Shown here one piece after another: positions 1-6,921 of a stretch of 27,708 bases of DNA. A model generated the notes under the pieces. It did not search any database. It was given only the letters and a program-made list of their open reading frames with translations, and was not told the DNA's origin. Where the stretch lies: positions 1-27,708 of the forward strand of contig JBAOHO010000005.1 of the NCBI GenBank assembly GCA_037045355.1, read 5' to 3'. A program made the position numbers and the translations under genes. The stretch is from Candidatus Nanopelagicales bacterium (GTDB lineage: Bacteria; Actinomycetota; Actinomycetes; S36-B12; GCA-2699445). How positions within the stretch are numbered: the first letter of the stretch is position 1; each line of letters opens with the position of its first letter.

Positions 1-1
1 G

Positions 2-2278
2 CTGGTGCTCGACTCCACGGAACCGCGCGTCATCGAGGCGGGTTTGGAGATGCTCGGCGGGCGCAGCCTCATCAACTCCGTCAACTACGAGGACGGTGAT
101 GGGCCCGGATCTCGGTTCCAGCAGATCATGCCGATCGTCAAGGAGCACGGGGCCGCGGTGGTGGCGCTGACCATCGACGAGGAGGGGCAGGCTCGGACAG
201 CGGAGTGGAAGGTCCGGATCGCGGAGCGGCTCATCACCGATCTGGTCGACAACTGGGGCATGGACCCCGGCGACATCGTCATCGACACCTTGACCTTCCC
301 GATCGCGACCGGGCAAGACGAGACCCGGCGCGACGCCATCGAGACCATCGAGGCCATCCGCGAGGTCACGCGGCTCCATCCCAGGGTCCAGACGACCCTC
401 GGCGTGTCCAATGTGTCGTTCGGGCTGTCCCCGGCGGCGCGACAAGTCTTGAACTCGGTCTTTCTGCACGAGTGCATGCAGGCGGGGCTCACGTCGGCGA
501 TCGTGCACGCCTCCAAGATCCTGCCGATGAACCGGATTCCCGATGAGCAGCGCGAAGCCGCGCTGGACTTGATCTACGACCGTCGCGGATACGACGACAG
601 CGGAGCCGTCACCCACGACCCCGTGCAGCATTTCCTCACGGTGTTCGCCGGCGTGTCCCCGACAGCGGGCGAAGACCGGGCGGCCGCGCTGGCCGCTCTG
701 CCCTTGGACGAACGACTGCAGCGCCGGATCATCGACGCCGAGAAGAACGGTCTCACCGATGATCTGGATGAGGCGCTGACGACACGATCAGCTCTCGAGA
801 TCATCAACGACTCACTGCTGGCGGGCATGCGCACCGTCGGCGAACTCTTCGGTTCCGGTCAGATGCAGTTGCCGTTCGTCCTGGCCAGCGCCGAGACGAT
901 GAAGACTGCCGTGGCTCACCTGGAACCGTTCATCGAGAAGGTCGACGACTCGGGCAAGGGAACCATCGTGCTGGCCACCGTCAAAGGGGACGTTCACGAC
1001 ATCGGCAAGAACCTCGTCGACATCATCTTGACCAACAACGGCTACCAAGTCGTCAACATCGGGATCAAGCAACCCATCTCCGCCATCATCGAGGCCGCGG
1101 CCGAGCACGATGCCGACGCGATCGGAATGTCGGGGCTCCTGGTTAAGTCCACGGTGATCATGAAGGAGAACCTCGAAGAGTTGAACCAGCGTGGTGTTGC
1201 CACCCGGTGGCCGGTGTTGCTGGGCGGCGCGGCGCTCACCAGGGCCTACGTCGAGCAGGATCTCGCTGACATGTACGCCGGAGACGTCCGGTACGCCCGC
1301 GATGCGTTCGAGGGTCTGGCGCTCATGGATGCCGTCATGGCGGTGCGTCGCGGTGAGCCGGGTGCTGCGTTGCCTGAGCGACGCCAGCGGCGGGTTGCGC
1401 GCACTGACTCCTCCGAGGTCGCCTCGTCCGAGCCGACGGTATTGCCGGAGCGCTCGGATGTCGCCACGGATAACCCTGTCCCCACCCCGCCCTTCTGGGG
1501 GACGCGGGTCGTGCGGGGGATCGCCATGAGCGACATCGTGGAATACCTCGACGAGCGGGCGACATTCGTCGGTCAATGGGGGCTGAAACCCCTGCGGGGA
1601 TCGTCCCAGACGTTCGAGGAGATCGCCGACGAAGAAGGCCGACCCCGGTTGCGTATGTGGTTGGACCGCATCAAGACCGACGGGCTCCTGGAACCCGCCA
1701 TCGTCTATGGGTACTTCCCGGCCAACAGCGATGGCGACGACCTGATCATCTTCGACCCCGACGATCAGGACCGGGAGGTCGCGCGCTTCACCTTCCCCCG
1801 ACAGCGGCGCGGCCGGCATTTGTGCCTGGCCGACTTCTTCCGGCCGATCTCTTCGGGGCAGCGCGACGTCATCGCCTTCCACATCGCCACCATGGGCGAA
1901 GTGGCGTCACAGTCCACCGCGCGGCTCTTCGAAGCCGACAACTATCGGGAGTACCTGGAACTGCACGGGCTCTCCGTCCAACTCACCGAGGCTCTCGCCG
2001 AGATGTGGCACGCGCGGATCCGGAGTGACTGGGGGTTCGCCGACGAGGACGACGCCGACCGCGCGGCACTGATCGCCAAACAGGGCTACCGCGGGTCGCG
2101 CTACTCGTTCGGCTATCCCGCGTGTCCAGACGTCGAGCAGCAGGTCGACCTCGTCCGACTGCTCCAACCCGAGCGCATCGGTGTCTCGCTCTCGGAGGAG
2201 ATGCAGTTGCATCCCGAGCAGTCCACGTCGGCGTTGATCGTGCACCACCCGGAGGCGAAGTACTTCAATGCCACGTGA
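2..2278 (+). CDS. metH: Cobalamin-dependent methionine synthase, 5'-truncated by window edge
   Basis: Transfers a methyl group from 5-methyltetrahydrofolate through cobalamin to homocysteine, making methionine in the cytosol. The reading frame is open at the left edge, so the N-terminal homocysteine/zinc domain lies outside and 758 residues remain. Visible in order are the pterin-binding domain (about residues 1-200, opening DSTEPRVIEAGLEMLGG), the helical cap (about 240-325), the B12-binding domain with motif DVHDIGKN (cobalt-ligand His codon at 995-997), and the AdoMet-dependent reactivation domain (about 490-758, with RYSFGYPACPD near the end). All in-window domains look intact. The gene ends in TGA at 2276-2278 and overlaps the next gene by 11 nt, which suggests translational coupling. 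The family assignment is secure. Whether a B12 riboswitch precedes it cannot be seen. Confidence 0.97.
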   Translation: MVLDSTEPRVIEAGLEMLGGRSLINSVNYEDGDGPGSRFQQIMPIVKEHGAAVVALTIDEEGQARTAEWKVRIAERLITDLVDNWGMDPGDIVIDTLTFPIATGQDETRRDAIETIEAIREVTRLHPRVQTTLGVSNVSFGLSPAARQVLNSVFLHECMQAGLTSAIVHASKILPMNRIPDEQREAALDLIYDRRGYDDSGAVTHDPVQHFLTVFAGVSPTAGEDRAAALAALPLDERLQRRIIDAEKNGLTDDLDEALTTRSALEIINDSLLAGMRTVGELFGSGQMQLPFVLASAETMKTAVAHLEPFIEKVDDSGKGTIVLATVKGDVHDIGKNLVDIILTNNGYQVVNIGIKQPISAIIEAAAEHDADAIGMSGLLVKSTVIMKENLEELNQRGVATRWPVLLGGAALTRAYVEQDLADMYAGDVRYARDAFEGLALMDAVMAVRRGEPGAALPERRQRRVARTDSSEVASSEPTVLPERSDVATDNPVPTPPFWGTRVVRGIAMSDIVEYLDERATFVGQWGLKPLRGSSQTFEEIADEEGRPRLRMWLDRIKTDGLLEPAIVYGYFPANSDGDDLIIFDPDDQDREVARFTFPRQRRGRHLCLADFFRPISSGQRDVIAFHIATMGEVASQSTARLFEADNYREYLELHGLSVQLTEALAEMWHARIRSDWGFADEDDADRAALIAKQGYRGSRYSFGYPACPDVEQQVDLVRLLQPERIGVSLSEEMQLHPEQSTSALIVHHPEAKYFNAT

Positions 2279-2966
2279 TGTCCTCGGCTTCCAGTCAGTG
2301 CTGTTCGACATGGACGGCACCCTGGTCGACACCGAGCCCCTGTGGCAGAGCGCCGAGCGCGAGATCATGTCCGGCTACGGGGTCGCGTGGACGAAGGCGG
2401 ACGAAGCGCACTGTCTGGGGGGATCGACGGATCGTGTGTGTCGGTACATGGCCGACCTGGTGACCGCCGCCGGTCGGCGACCGCCGACGCCTGAGCATCT
2501 CGCCGACATGTTCCTCGACATCATGCTGGGCCAGCTCCTCACACACCCACCGGAACCCCAACCTGGAGTTGCCGACCTGCTGCGCGAAGTCAGGGAAACC
2601 GGGCTGCCCACGGCGTTGGTGTCTTCGTCGTCGCGTCCTCTCATGTCCGCGGTGTTGGCGGCGATCGGCTCCGAATGGTTCGACGTGACCATCAGTGCTG
2701 ACGATGTCGAGCGGCACAAGCCTGACCCGCTGCCCTACCAGCAGGCCTGCACTGAACTTGGTGTTGACCCCGCGTGGTCGTTGGCGATCGAGGACTCCCC
2801 AACGGGAGCCGCGTCGGCCTCGAGTGCAGGGGCTTACGTGGTCGCGGTCCAGCACCTGGCCGCGATCGAGAGCGGGCCCCGGTGCACGGTAGTCGATACG
2901 TTGAGCGGGATCGGGGTTGCTGAGTTGGCGGCGATGTTCACCCCACCGAGTGGCCCTTCGGGTTGA
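2268..2966 (+). CDS. HAD-superfamily hydrolase, subfamily IA phosphatase/phosphoglucomutase-like
   Basis: A 232-residue haloacid-dehalogenase-type hydrolase. Motif I is FDMDGTLVDTEPLW with nucleophile Asp14 and acid/base Asp16. Motif II is ALVSSSSR, motif III has the Lys in RHKPDP, and motif IV is IEDSPTGAASA. The cap insertion between motifs I and II is helical, as in beta-phosphoglucomutase and phosphoglycolate phosphatase relatives. The substrate cannot be told from sequence. The ATG at 2268 lies inside the end of metH (11-nt overlap), so translation is probably coupled. The 3' end overlaps the minus-strand SSI-like gene by 29 nt, so the two transcripts collide tail to tail. It most likely acts on a small sugar or organic phosphate; a role linked to methionine or folate metabolism would be pure inference from position. 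Confidence 0.93.
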   Translation: MPRDVLGFQSVLFDMDGTLVDTEPLWQSAEREIMSGYGVAWTKADEAHCLGGSTDRVCRYMADLVTAAGRRPPTPEHLADMFLDIMLGQLLTHPPEPQPGVADLLREVRETGLPTALVSSSSRPLMSAVLAAIGSEWFDVTISADDVERHKPDPLPYQQACTELGVDPAWSLAIEDSPTGAASASSAGAYVVAVQHLAAIESGPRCTVVDTLSGIGVAELAAMFTPPSGPSG

Positions 2967-3411
2967 TCACCGGTCCGATCGCGTCCCATCGACTGATTTC
3001 GCAGCCGTCCGTCCGAGAGAACTCGGCATCGACAGGAACGCCCTGGTAGGTGCCGGTGACCTTTGCCTTCTCAGGTCCGCCGTACACCTGTGAGCACACC
3101 GCATCTGCAGGGACCGGCGCGAAGGGATCAGGCACACCGGTCAGCACATCGCACGCCAATGCCGGATCGGGATGAGTGCCGCCTGGGGGATCGCACTTGA
3201 GTGTGACGCGGTCCCGGGTGCTCTTCCTGACAAAGATGATCGTCAGAGACGTGTCACCAGTACTGGTGGGTGTCGGGGCAATCGACGTGGGAGCTGGCGT
3301 GATGCTGGCTGTCGGATCGGGGGCACTCGTGCTCGTGCTACAGGCCGACAGCATCAGGAGCAGCGTCACAGGAACGACCGGAAGCCAACGCAGATCCTTC
3401 AGGTCTTTCAC
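2938..3411 (-). CDS. Subtilisin-inhibitor-like (SSI) domain lipoprotein
   Basis: A 157-residue secreted lipoprotein. Residues 1-24 form a signal peptide with lipobox LSAC, lipidated at Cys24. Residues 25-54 are a Ser/Thr/Pro/Ala-rich spacer, and about 56-157 resemble the Streptomyces subtilisin inhibitor fold. Four cysteines (73, 87, 106, 137) have SSI-like spacing, implying two disulfides. Characteristic strings are PPGGTHPDPALAC, DPFAPVPAD, YGGPEKAKVTGTY and FSRTDGCEISRW. The position matching the SSI reactive bond is Gln108-Val109, not Met-Val, so inhibition of subtilisin is not assured. It starts at GTG 3411-3409 with CACACT six bases upstream. It lies 42 nt after the RecB-like gene on the same strand and overlaps the HAD gene by 29 nt at the 3' end. 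A surface-anchored protease inhibitor or binding protein is likely, with an unknown target. Confidence 0.85.
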   Translation of the reverse strand: MKDLKDLRWLPVVPVTLLLMLSACSTSTSAPDPTASITPAPTSIAPTPTSTGDTSLTIIFVRKSTRDRVTLKCDPPGGTHPDPALACDVLTGVPDPFAPVPADAVCSQVYGGPEKAKVTGTYQGVPVDAEFSRTDGCEISRWDAIGPVINPKGHSVG

Positions 3412-3453
3412 GTTTCCAGTGTGGCCCCCCGGTCGTGTCGGTGGCTCGCTGGG

Positions 3454-4392
3454 TCAGGGGCCGTTCGCGGGTGGGGGAGTGCCACCGAACTCGGGACACA
3501 AGTGCTGGAACGCGCACCAATTGCACAGTTTCGACGGGCTGGCCGGCCAGTGACCGGTCTGCCCGGCCCGTTCGATCGCGGCCCACAAAGCCGTGACCTT
3601 GGCCTCCGTGGCCCGGAGTTCGGCCTCTGAAGGATCGATCGAGAGCCGCTCCTGGTTGCCGAGATACAGCAGTTGCAGCCGGTCCGGCACACGGCCGTGC
3701 AAACGCCACAGGATCAACCCGTAGAACCGCATCTGAAACAGGGCCTTGGCTTCCCACCCGGGTGACGGGGAACGGCCTGTCTTGTAGTCCACGACTCGGA
3801 TGGCCCCGGTGGGGGCTTGATCGACGCGATCGATGATGCCGCGCAGGACCAGTCCGGAGGGGAGTTCGGCGGTGACACTGAGTTCGCGCTGGGCTGGTTC
3901 CAGTCGGGTGGGGTCCTCCAGCGCGAAGTAGCGGTCGAGGAAGCGGCCGGCGTCGGACAGGAAGCGTTGCTGTCCTGATTCGTCCGTGGGCCCGGGTTCG
4001 GCCGTCGCGAGCCACTTCTGCCAGGCGTCGTCGGGACCGAAGAGCAGCCCGGGAAGCTCCGGCTGTTCGGCGATGATGCTGCGCCAGGCTGGCTCGACGA
4101 GGGACAGGGCGGTCTCTGGGGTGCGTGCGCCCGCGGGCGAGTCGAAGAGTCGCTCGAGAACCAGATGCACGAGCGTGCCGCGAGCGGCTTCGACCCCGGG
4201 TGGTTCGGGCAGGCGGTCGACGGATCGGAAACGATAGAGCAGCGGACACGTCATGAAGTCCCCCGCGCGTGACGGCGACAGGGAGGCGGCGGGGCGCTCA
4301 CCGAGTCCCTTGGCGCGGGTGCCGGTGAGGTCCACCACCTGGCCGCCGGACCCAGGCAGGGGAGTCGGGAGAGTGGTGGTGTCGTGGGCCAT
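3454..4392 (-). CDS. RecB-family PD-(D/E)XK nuclease with Fe-S cysteines, stand-alone
   Basis: A 312-residue protein similar to the nuclease domain of RecB/AddB and to Cas4-type exonucleases, with no helicase part. Features in order are SLSPSRAGDFMTCPLLYRFR (Cys49), the GTLVHLVLERLF helix, the active-site core GIIDRVD (Asp188) then VVDYKTGR (Asp202, Lys204), QMRFYG (Gln220), and the C-terminal CNWCAFQHLCPEF (Cys290, Cys293, Cys299). Cys49 plus the last three match the 4Fe-4S staple of this family. An in-frame ATG also exists at 4440, but ATG 4392 is preferred because TACCGT sits exactly 6 nt before it on the minus strand. It is divergent from the M50 protease. A related gene sits near trmI in mycobacteria. 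DNA end-processing is likely; its physiological role is unknown. Confidence 0.9.
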   Translation of the reverse strand: MAHDTTTLPTPLPGSGGQVVDLTGTRAKGLGERPAASLSPSRAGDFMTCPLLYRFRSVDRLPEPPGVEAARGTLVHLVLERLFDSPAGARTPETALSLVEPAWRSIIAEQPELPGLLFGPDDAWQKWLATAEPGPTDESGQQRFLSDAGRFLDRYFALEDPTRLEPAQRELSVTAELPSGLVLRGIIDRVDQAPTGAIRVVDYKTGRSPSPGWEAKALFQMRFYGLILWRLHGRVPDRLQLLYLGNQERLSIDPSEAELRATEAKVTALWAAIERAGQTGHWPASPSKLCNWCAFQHLCPEFGGTPPPANGP

Positions 4393-4398
4393 GGCCCA

Positions 4399-4404
4399 AC
4401 GGTA
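4399..4404 (-). promoter_or_regulatory. Predicted -10 (TACCGT) of the RecB-like gene, leaderless
   Basis: Read on the minus strand, TACCGT is followed by six bases (TGGGCC) and then ATG at 4392. This fits a TANNNT -10 whose transcript would start at or next to the A of the start codon. It shares a 54-bp divergent region with the M50 promoter. No strong -35 is visible. Confidence 0.5.
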
Positions 4405-4434
4405 CGACCGACCGCCGACATTTCCCGGGAGCCG

Positions 4435-4440
4435 TAGCAT
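4435..4440 (+). promoter_or_regulatory. Predicted -10 (TAGCAT) of the M50-trmI operon, leaderless
   Basis: TAGCAT, six bases (TGCGGC), then GTG at 4447. The spacing and form match the other start-proximal hexamers in this window. There is no Shine-Dalgarno sequence before the GTG, which supports leaderless initiation. Confidence 0.5.
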
Positions 4441-4446
4441 TGCGGC

Positions 4447-5568
4447 GTGACCACAGCCCGCGACCTCCCGGAGGTTCAGTCCGGATCGGGCTGGCAGTTC
4501 CGCTTCGCGGGATTCGCCGTGTCGGTGCCGTGGAATGCGCTGCTGGGGATCGCCGTTATCGCTCTGCTGTGGTACCCCGAGTTCTCGGGCAGCACCACGG
4601 CAGTCGGTCAGTGGGCCCTGGCCGCACTGTTCGCGGTATTGCTCATGGTGTCGATCCTGATCCACGAGCTCGCCCACGCATTCGCCGCGCGGGCCTTCCG
4701 ATACCCGGTCGCCGGCATCACCTTGTGGGCGATGGGGGGTTTCACGACGTATCGGACAACGACGCGACACGGTCCGCTGCGTGAGGCTGCCATCGCCCTG
4801 GCCGGTCCGCTGGCCACTCTCGTCATCGCGTGGATCGCCCGCACCGCCGCCGTGGCTGTCGGCCCCGGGATAGCTGGGGATGTCCTGGTGGCACTCGCGT
4901 CGGCCAACTTCCTGGTGGGGCTGTTCAACCTGCTTCCCGGCAGCCCGCTGGACGGCGGGTCGGTGGTGAAGGCGATCGTGTGGGGGATCACCGGTTCGCC
5001 CGTCACGGGTCAGGTCGTAGCAGCCTGGGTGGGACGCCTGTTGGCGATCGTGATCGTCGTGTCGCCGTTCGCGCTGGCGCTGCAGGTCGGACAACCCCCC
5101 TCGCTCATGCTCATCATCGTGGGAGTCGTCCTGGCCATGCTGCTGTGGACCGGGGCCACGGCATCCTTGCGGGGGGCGCGCGCAGCGCAACTGTTGGGTC
5201 GGGTCGCGGCGGACGAGATGGCCCGCGACATCATCCCGGTCACCGCCGCCACCACGGTGGCGCAGGTCCTGTCCGTGATCAGACCGGACGCGCACGTCGT
5301 CGTCGTCGGCACGGACGGTCGACCGCTCGGTGTTGTGTCCGAGGCGGCGGCCGCTGCCGTGCCCGAGGCGGACCGCACCCGAGTCACCGCGCACGCGGTG
5401 GCGGTGAACATCTCAGACGGTGCTCCCTCGCTGCCTGCCTCCGCTTCCGCGCAGCAGGTGGTGGACGCCTGCCAGGAAACCGGCTCCCGGTTCGTGTTCG
5501 TCACCGGTGTGGACGGACCGCCGCGCATCATCGACACCGATGCGGCATTTGTGACGGAGGGACCGTGA
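4447..5568 (+). CDS. M50 (site-2 protease) family membrane metalloprotease with CBS-like tail
   Basis: A 373-residue intramembrane zinc metalloprotease. The zinc motif HELAH (His73, Glu74, His77) lies in an early hydrophobic segment, and the third-ligand motif NLLPGSPLDGG (Asp169) in a later one. Hydrophobic helices span about 30-250. The C-terminal region (about 255-373) is soluble and looks like a degenerate pair of CBS domains, as in the SpoIVFB-like rhomboid-independent S2P branch. S2P proteases cleave transmembrane segments, often anti-sigma factors, but no such partner is encoded nearby. The GTG start at 4447 is supported by TAGCAT 6 nt upstream. The stop overlaps the trmI start as GTGA, so the two are translationally coupled. 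Linkage of an S2P gene to trmI and the proteasome genes is familiar in actinobacteria. Confidence 0.93.
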   Translation: MTTARDLPEVQSGSGWQFRFAGFAVSVPWNALLGIAVIALLWYPEFSGSTTAVGQWALAALFAVLLMVSILIHELAHAFAARAFRYPVAGITLWAMGGFTTYRTTTRHGPLREAAIALAGPLATLVIAWIARTAAVAVGPGIAGDVLVALASANFLVGLFNLLPGSPLDGGSVVKAIVWGITGSPVTGQVVAAWVGRLLAIVIVVSPFALALQVGQPPSLMLIIVGVVLAMLLWTGATASLRGARAAQLLGRVAADEMARDIIPVTAATTVAQVLSVIRPDAHVVVVGTDGRPLGVVSEAAAAAVPEADRTRVTAHAVAVNISDGAPSLPASASAQQVVDACQETGSRFVFVTGVDGPPRIIDTDAAFVTEGP

Positions 5569-6491
5569 ACGCCGTCCTATCAGCGGGCGATCGCGTGCAA
5601 CTGACCGATACGAAGGGTCGCCACCACACCATCACCTTGGCTGATGGAGCCTTCTTCCACTCTCACAAGGGGTCGATCTCGCACGATGACCTGATCGGTG
5701 CATCCGAGGGAATCGTGACGACGAGCAGTGGCGGCATGCCCTACCTGGTGTTGCGCCCGATCCTTGAGGACTACGTCCTGTCCATGGGTCGCGGCGCCGC
5801 GATCATCTATCCCAAGGACGCCTTCGCGATCGTCGGTCATGCCGGCATCGGTCCCGGTGACTTCGTCGTCGAAGCGGGAGCCGGCTCCGGTGCCCTGACC
5901 TGCTTCCTGCTCACCGCCGTGGGACCGCAGGGCCGTGTCGCCTCCTTCGAGGTCCGTGAAGACTTCGCCGAGATCGCCCGGAGCAACGTCGTGCGCTGGT
6001 TCGGCCAGGAGCCCCCCGTATGGCAACTCACGGTCGGCGATCTGGCGGGCGCCGAGGGACCGGCGGGTTCGGCGGATGCAGTGGTCCTGGACATGCTGGC
6101 CCCGTGGGACTGCGTCGACGCTGCCGCTCGCCTGTTGCGCCCTGGCGGCCGGTTGATCGCCTACGTCGCCACGACCACCCAGCTGTCCCGACTGGCCGAG
6201 TCGCTGCGGGCTGACAGCCGCTGGACCGAGCCGCGGGCGACTGAATCGCTGGTCCGCACGTGGCATCTCGAGGGCCTGGCGGTGCGACCGGACCATCGCA
6301 TGATCGGACATACCGCATTCCTGTTGGTGTGCCGGCGTATGGCCGACGGTTTCAGTCCTCCCCAGCGGCGCCGCCGCCCGGCGCCGGGAGCCTATGGGCC
6401 GGACTACGTTGGACCCCGGCCACCCGGTGTCGCGGAGGTTCCGGCTGACGTCGAGGGTTCCGCAGGTGAGGACCAGTCGGGCGATCACTGA
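5565..6491 (+). CDS. trmI: tRNA (adenine-58-N1)-methyltransferase
   Basis: A 308-residue SAM-dependent enzyme that makes m1A58 in the T-loop of tRNA; the family acts as a tetramer. The N-terminal small beta domain (1-65) contains HSHKGSISHDDLIG, typical of TrmI. The Rossmann methyltransferase core follows, with motif I VVEAGAGSGALT (about 101-112) and the catalytic region VVLDMLAPWD. The last ~25 residues are a hydrophilic, Pro/Arg-rich tail of little conservation. The GTG start at 5565 overlaps the upstream stop (GTGA), so it depends on the M50 gene for expression. Mycobacterial TrmI lies near the proteasome ATPase gene in the same way. The function call is strong; the tail has no known role. 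Confidence 0.95.
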   Translation: MNAVLSAGDRVQLTDTKGRHHTITLADGAFFHSHKGSISHDDLIGASEGIVTTSSGGMPYLVLRPILEDYVLSMGRGAAIIYPKDAFAIVGHAGIGPGDFVVEAGAGSGALTCFLLTAVGPQGRVASFEVREDFAEIARSNVVRWFGQEPPVWQLTVGDLAGAEGPAGSADAVVLDMLAPWDCVDAAARLLRPGGRLIAYVATTTQLSRLAESLRADSRWTEPRATESLVRTWHLEGLAVRPDHRMIGHTAFLLVCRRMADGFSPPQRRRRPAPGAYGPDYVGPRPPGVAEVPADVEGSAGEDQSGDH

Positions 6492-6894
6492 GCCGAGCGG
6501 CGGAGTCCAACTCCCGCTGGGTGGGGTCTTCCACTGTCGCAGGGGGCCTTCACTGTCGCAGGGGGTGCTCGGGGGTGTCGTGGTGGGTGATGCCGGTGGG
6601 GGTGGTCCAGGGCCCAAGGAGTACCTCGCGACCGTGCCTGCGGACAGACTCGGCGTCATCCCGACCCGGGCACCGGCCGCAGTCCCGCACTCGACGGCAC
6701 CCCCAGTCCACCACGACTGTCAGGCGCGGCTCGCGGCGATCGACTCCTTGGCCGCCATCGCCGATGCACTTCAACCACCCGAGCGTCGTACCGGCGCGTC
6801 AGGTGTTGCGGAACCTGGCACTTCCACGCAAGATGCGAGCAGGGCAGCCCAAGATCCATTGTCCTGAATATCGAGCGTTGAGCCCCGCCATGGG
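6492..6894. other. Long non-coding gap between trmI and arc
   Basis: This is the largest gap in the window (430 nt up to the arc start), in otherwise tightly packed DNA. It contains a 15-bp tandem direct repeat at 6532-6565. On the minus strand there is a 74-codon frame (6550-6774, TTG start) with third positions richer in G/C than first and second positions, as in genes, but no recognisable domain, no Shine-Dalgarno and an Arg-rich composition. It could be a gene remnant. No tRNA-like structure or convincing plus-strand gene is seen. Some actinobacteria have a small gene at this spot; here I see none intact. Confidence 0.5.
6532..6565. repeat. 15-bp tandem direct repeat downstream of trmI
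   Basis: Two perfect copies of CACTGTCGCAGGGGG at 6532-6546 and 6551-6565, separated by four bases (period 19). Each copy is preceded by TTC or TTCC, so similarity extends slightly further. The repeat lies about 40 nt after the trmI stop and 330 nt before the arc promoter. Possible roles are an operator, a replication-slippage scar or a processing site. Confidence 0.85.
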
Positions 6895-6900
6895 TAGGGT
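6895..6900 (+). promoter_or_regulatory. Predicted -10 (TAGGGT) of arc
   Basis: TAGGGT is followed by CTGCTGC and then the Shine-Dalgarno AGGAGG (6908-6913). Transcription starting about 7 nt after the hexamer would put the ribosome-binding site at the very 5' end of the message. The -35 is not obvious. Confidence 0.4.
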
Positions 6901-6921
6901 CTGCTGCAGGAGGTGGTTGCC

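Noticed and set aside
4393..5394. Long minus-strand extension of the RecB-like reading frame across the M50 gene
   Set aside because: The extension is antisense to a clear M50 protease, is Arg/Asp/Gly/His-rich as expected for a shadow frame, and the promoter and start at 4404-4392 explain the gene.
4830..5564. N-terminal extension of trmI reading frame inside the M50 gene
   Set aside because: The frame merely stays open; the GTG at 5565 gives the normal TrmI N-terminus and overlaps the M50 stop in the typical GTGA manner.
6532..6565. Tandem CACTGTCGCAGGGGG repeat as a PafBC/RecA-type damage promoter or LexA box
   Set aside because: Its reverse complement contains GACAGTG, which is only partly like the mycobacterial TTGTCRGTG element; no TANNNT lies at the right distance, and no GAAC-N4-GTTC LexA palindrome is present.
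6394..6867. Plus-strand open frame of 157 codons running out of the trmI 3' end
   Set aside because: It begins out of frame inside trmI, has no start signal, and is Gly/Pro/Ala-rich without domain features. It looks like a chance open frame in GC-rich DNA.
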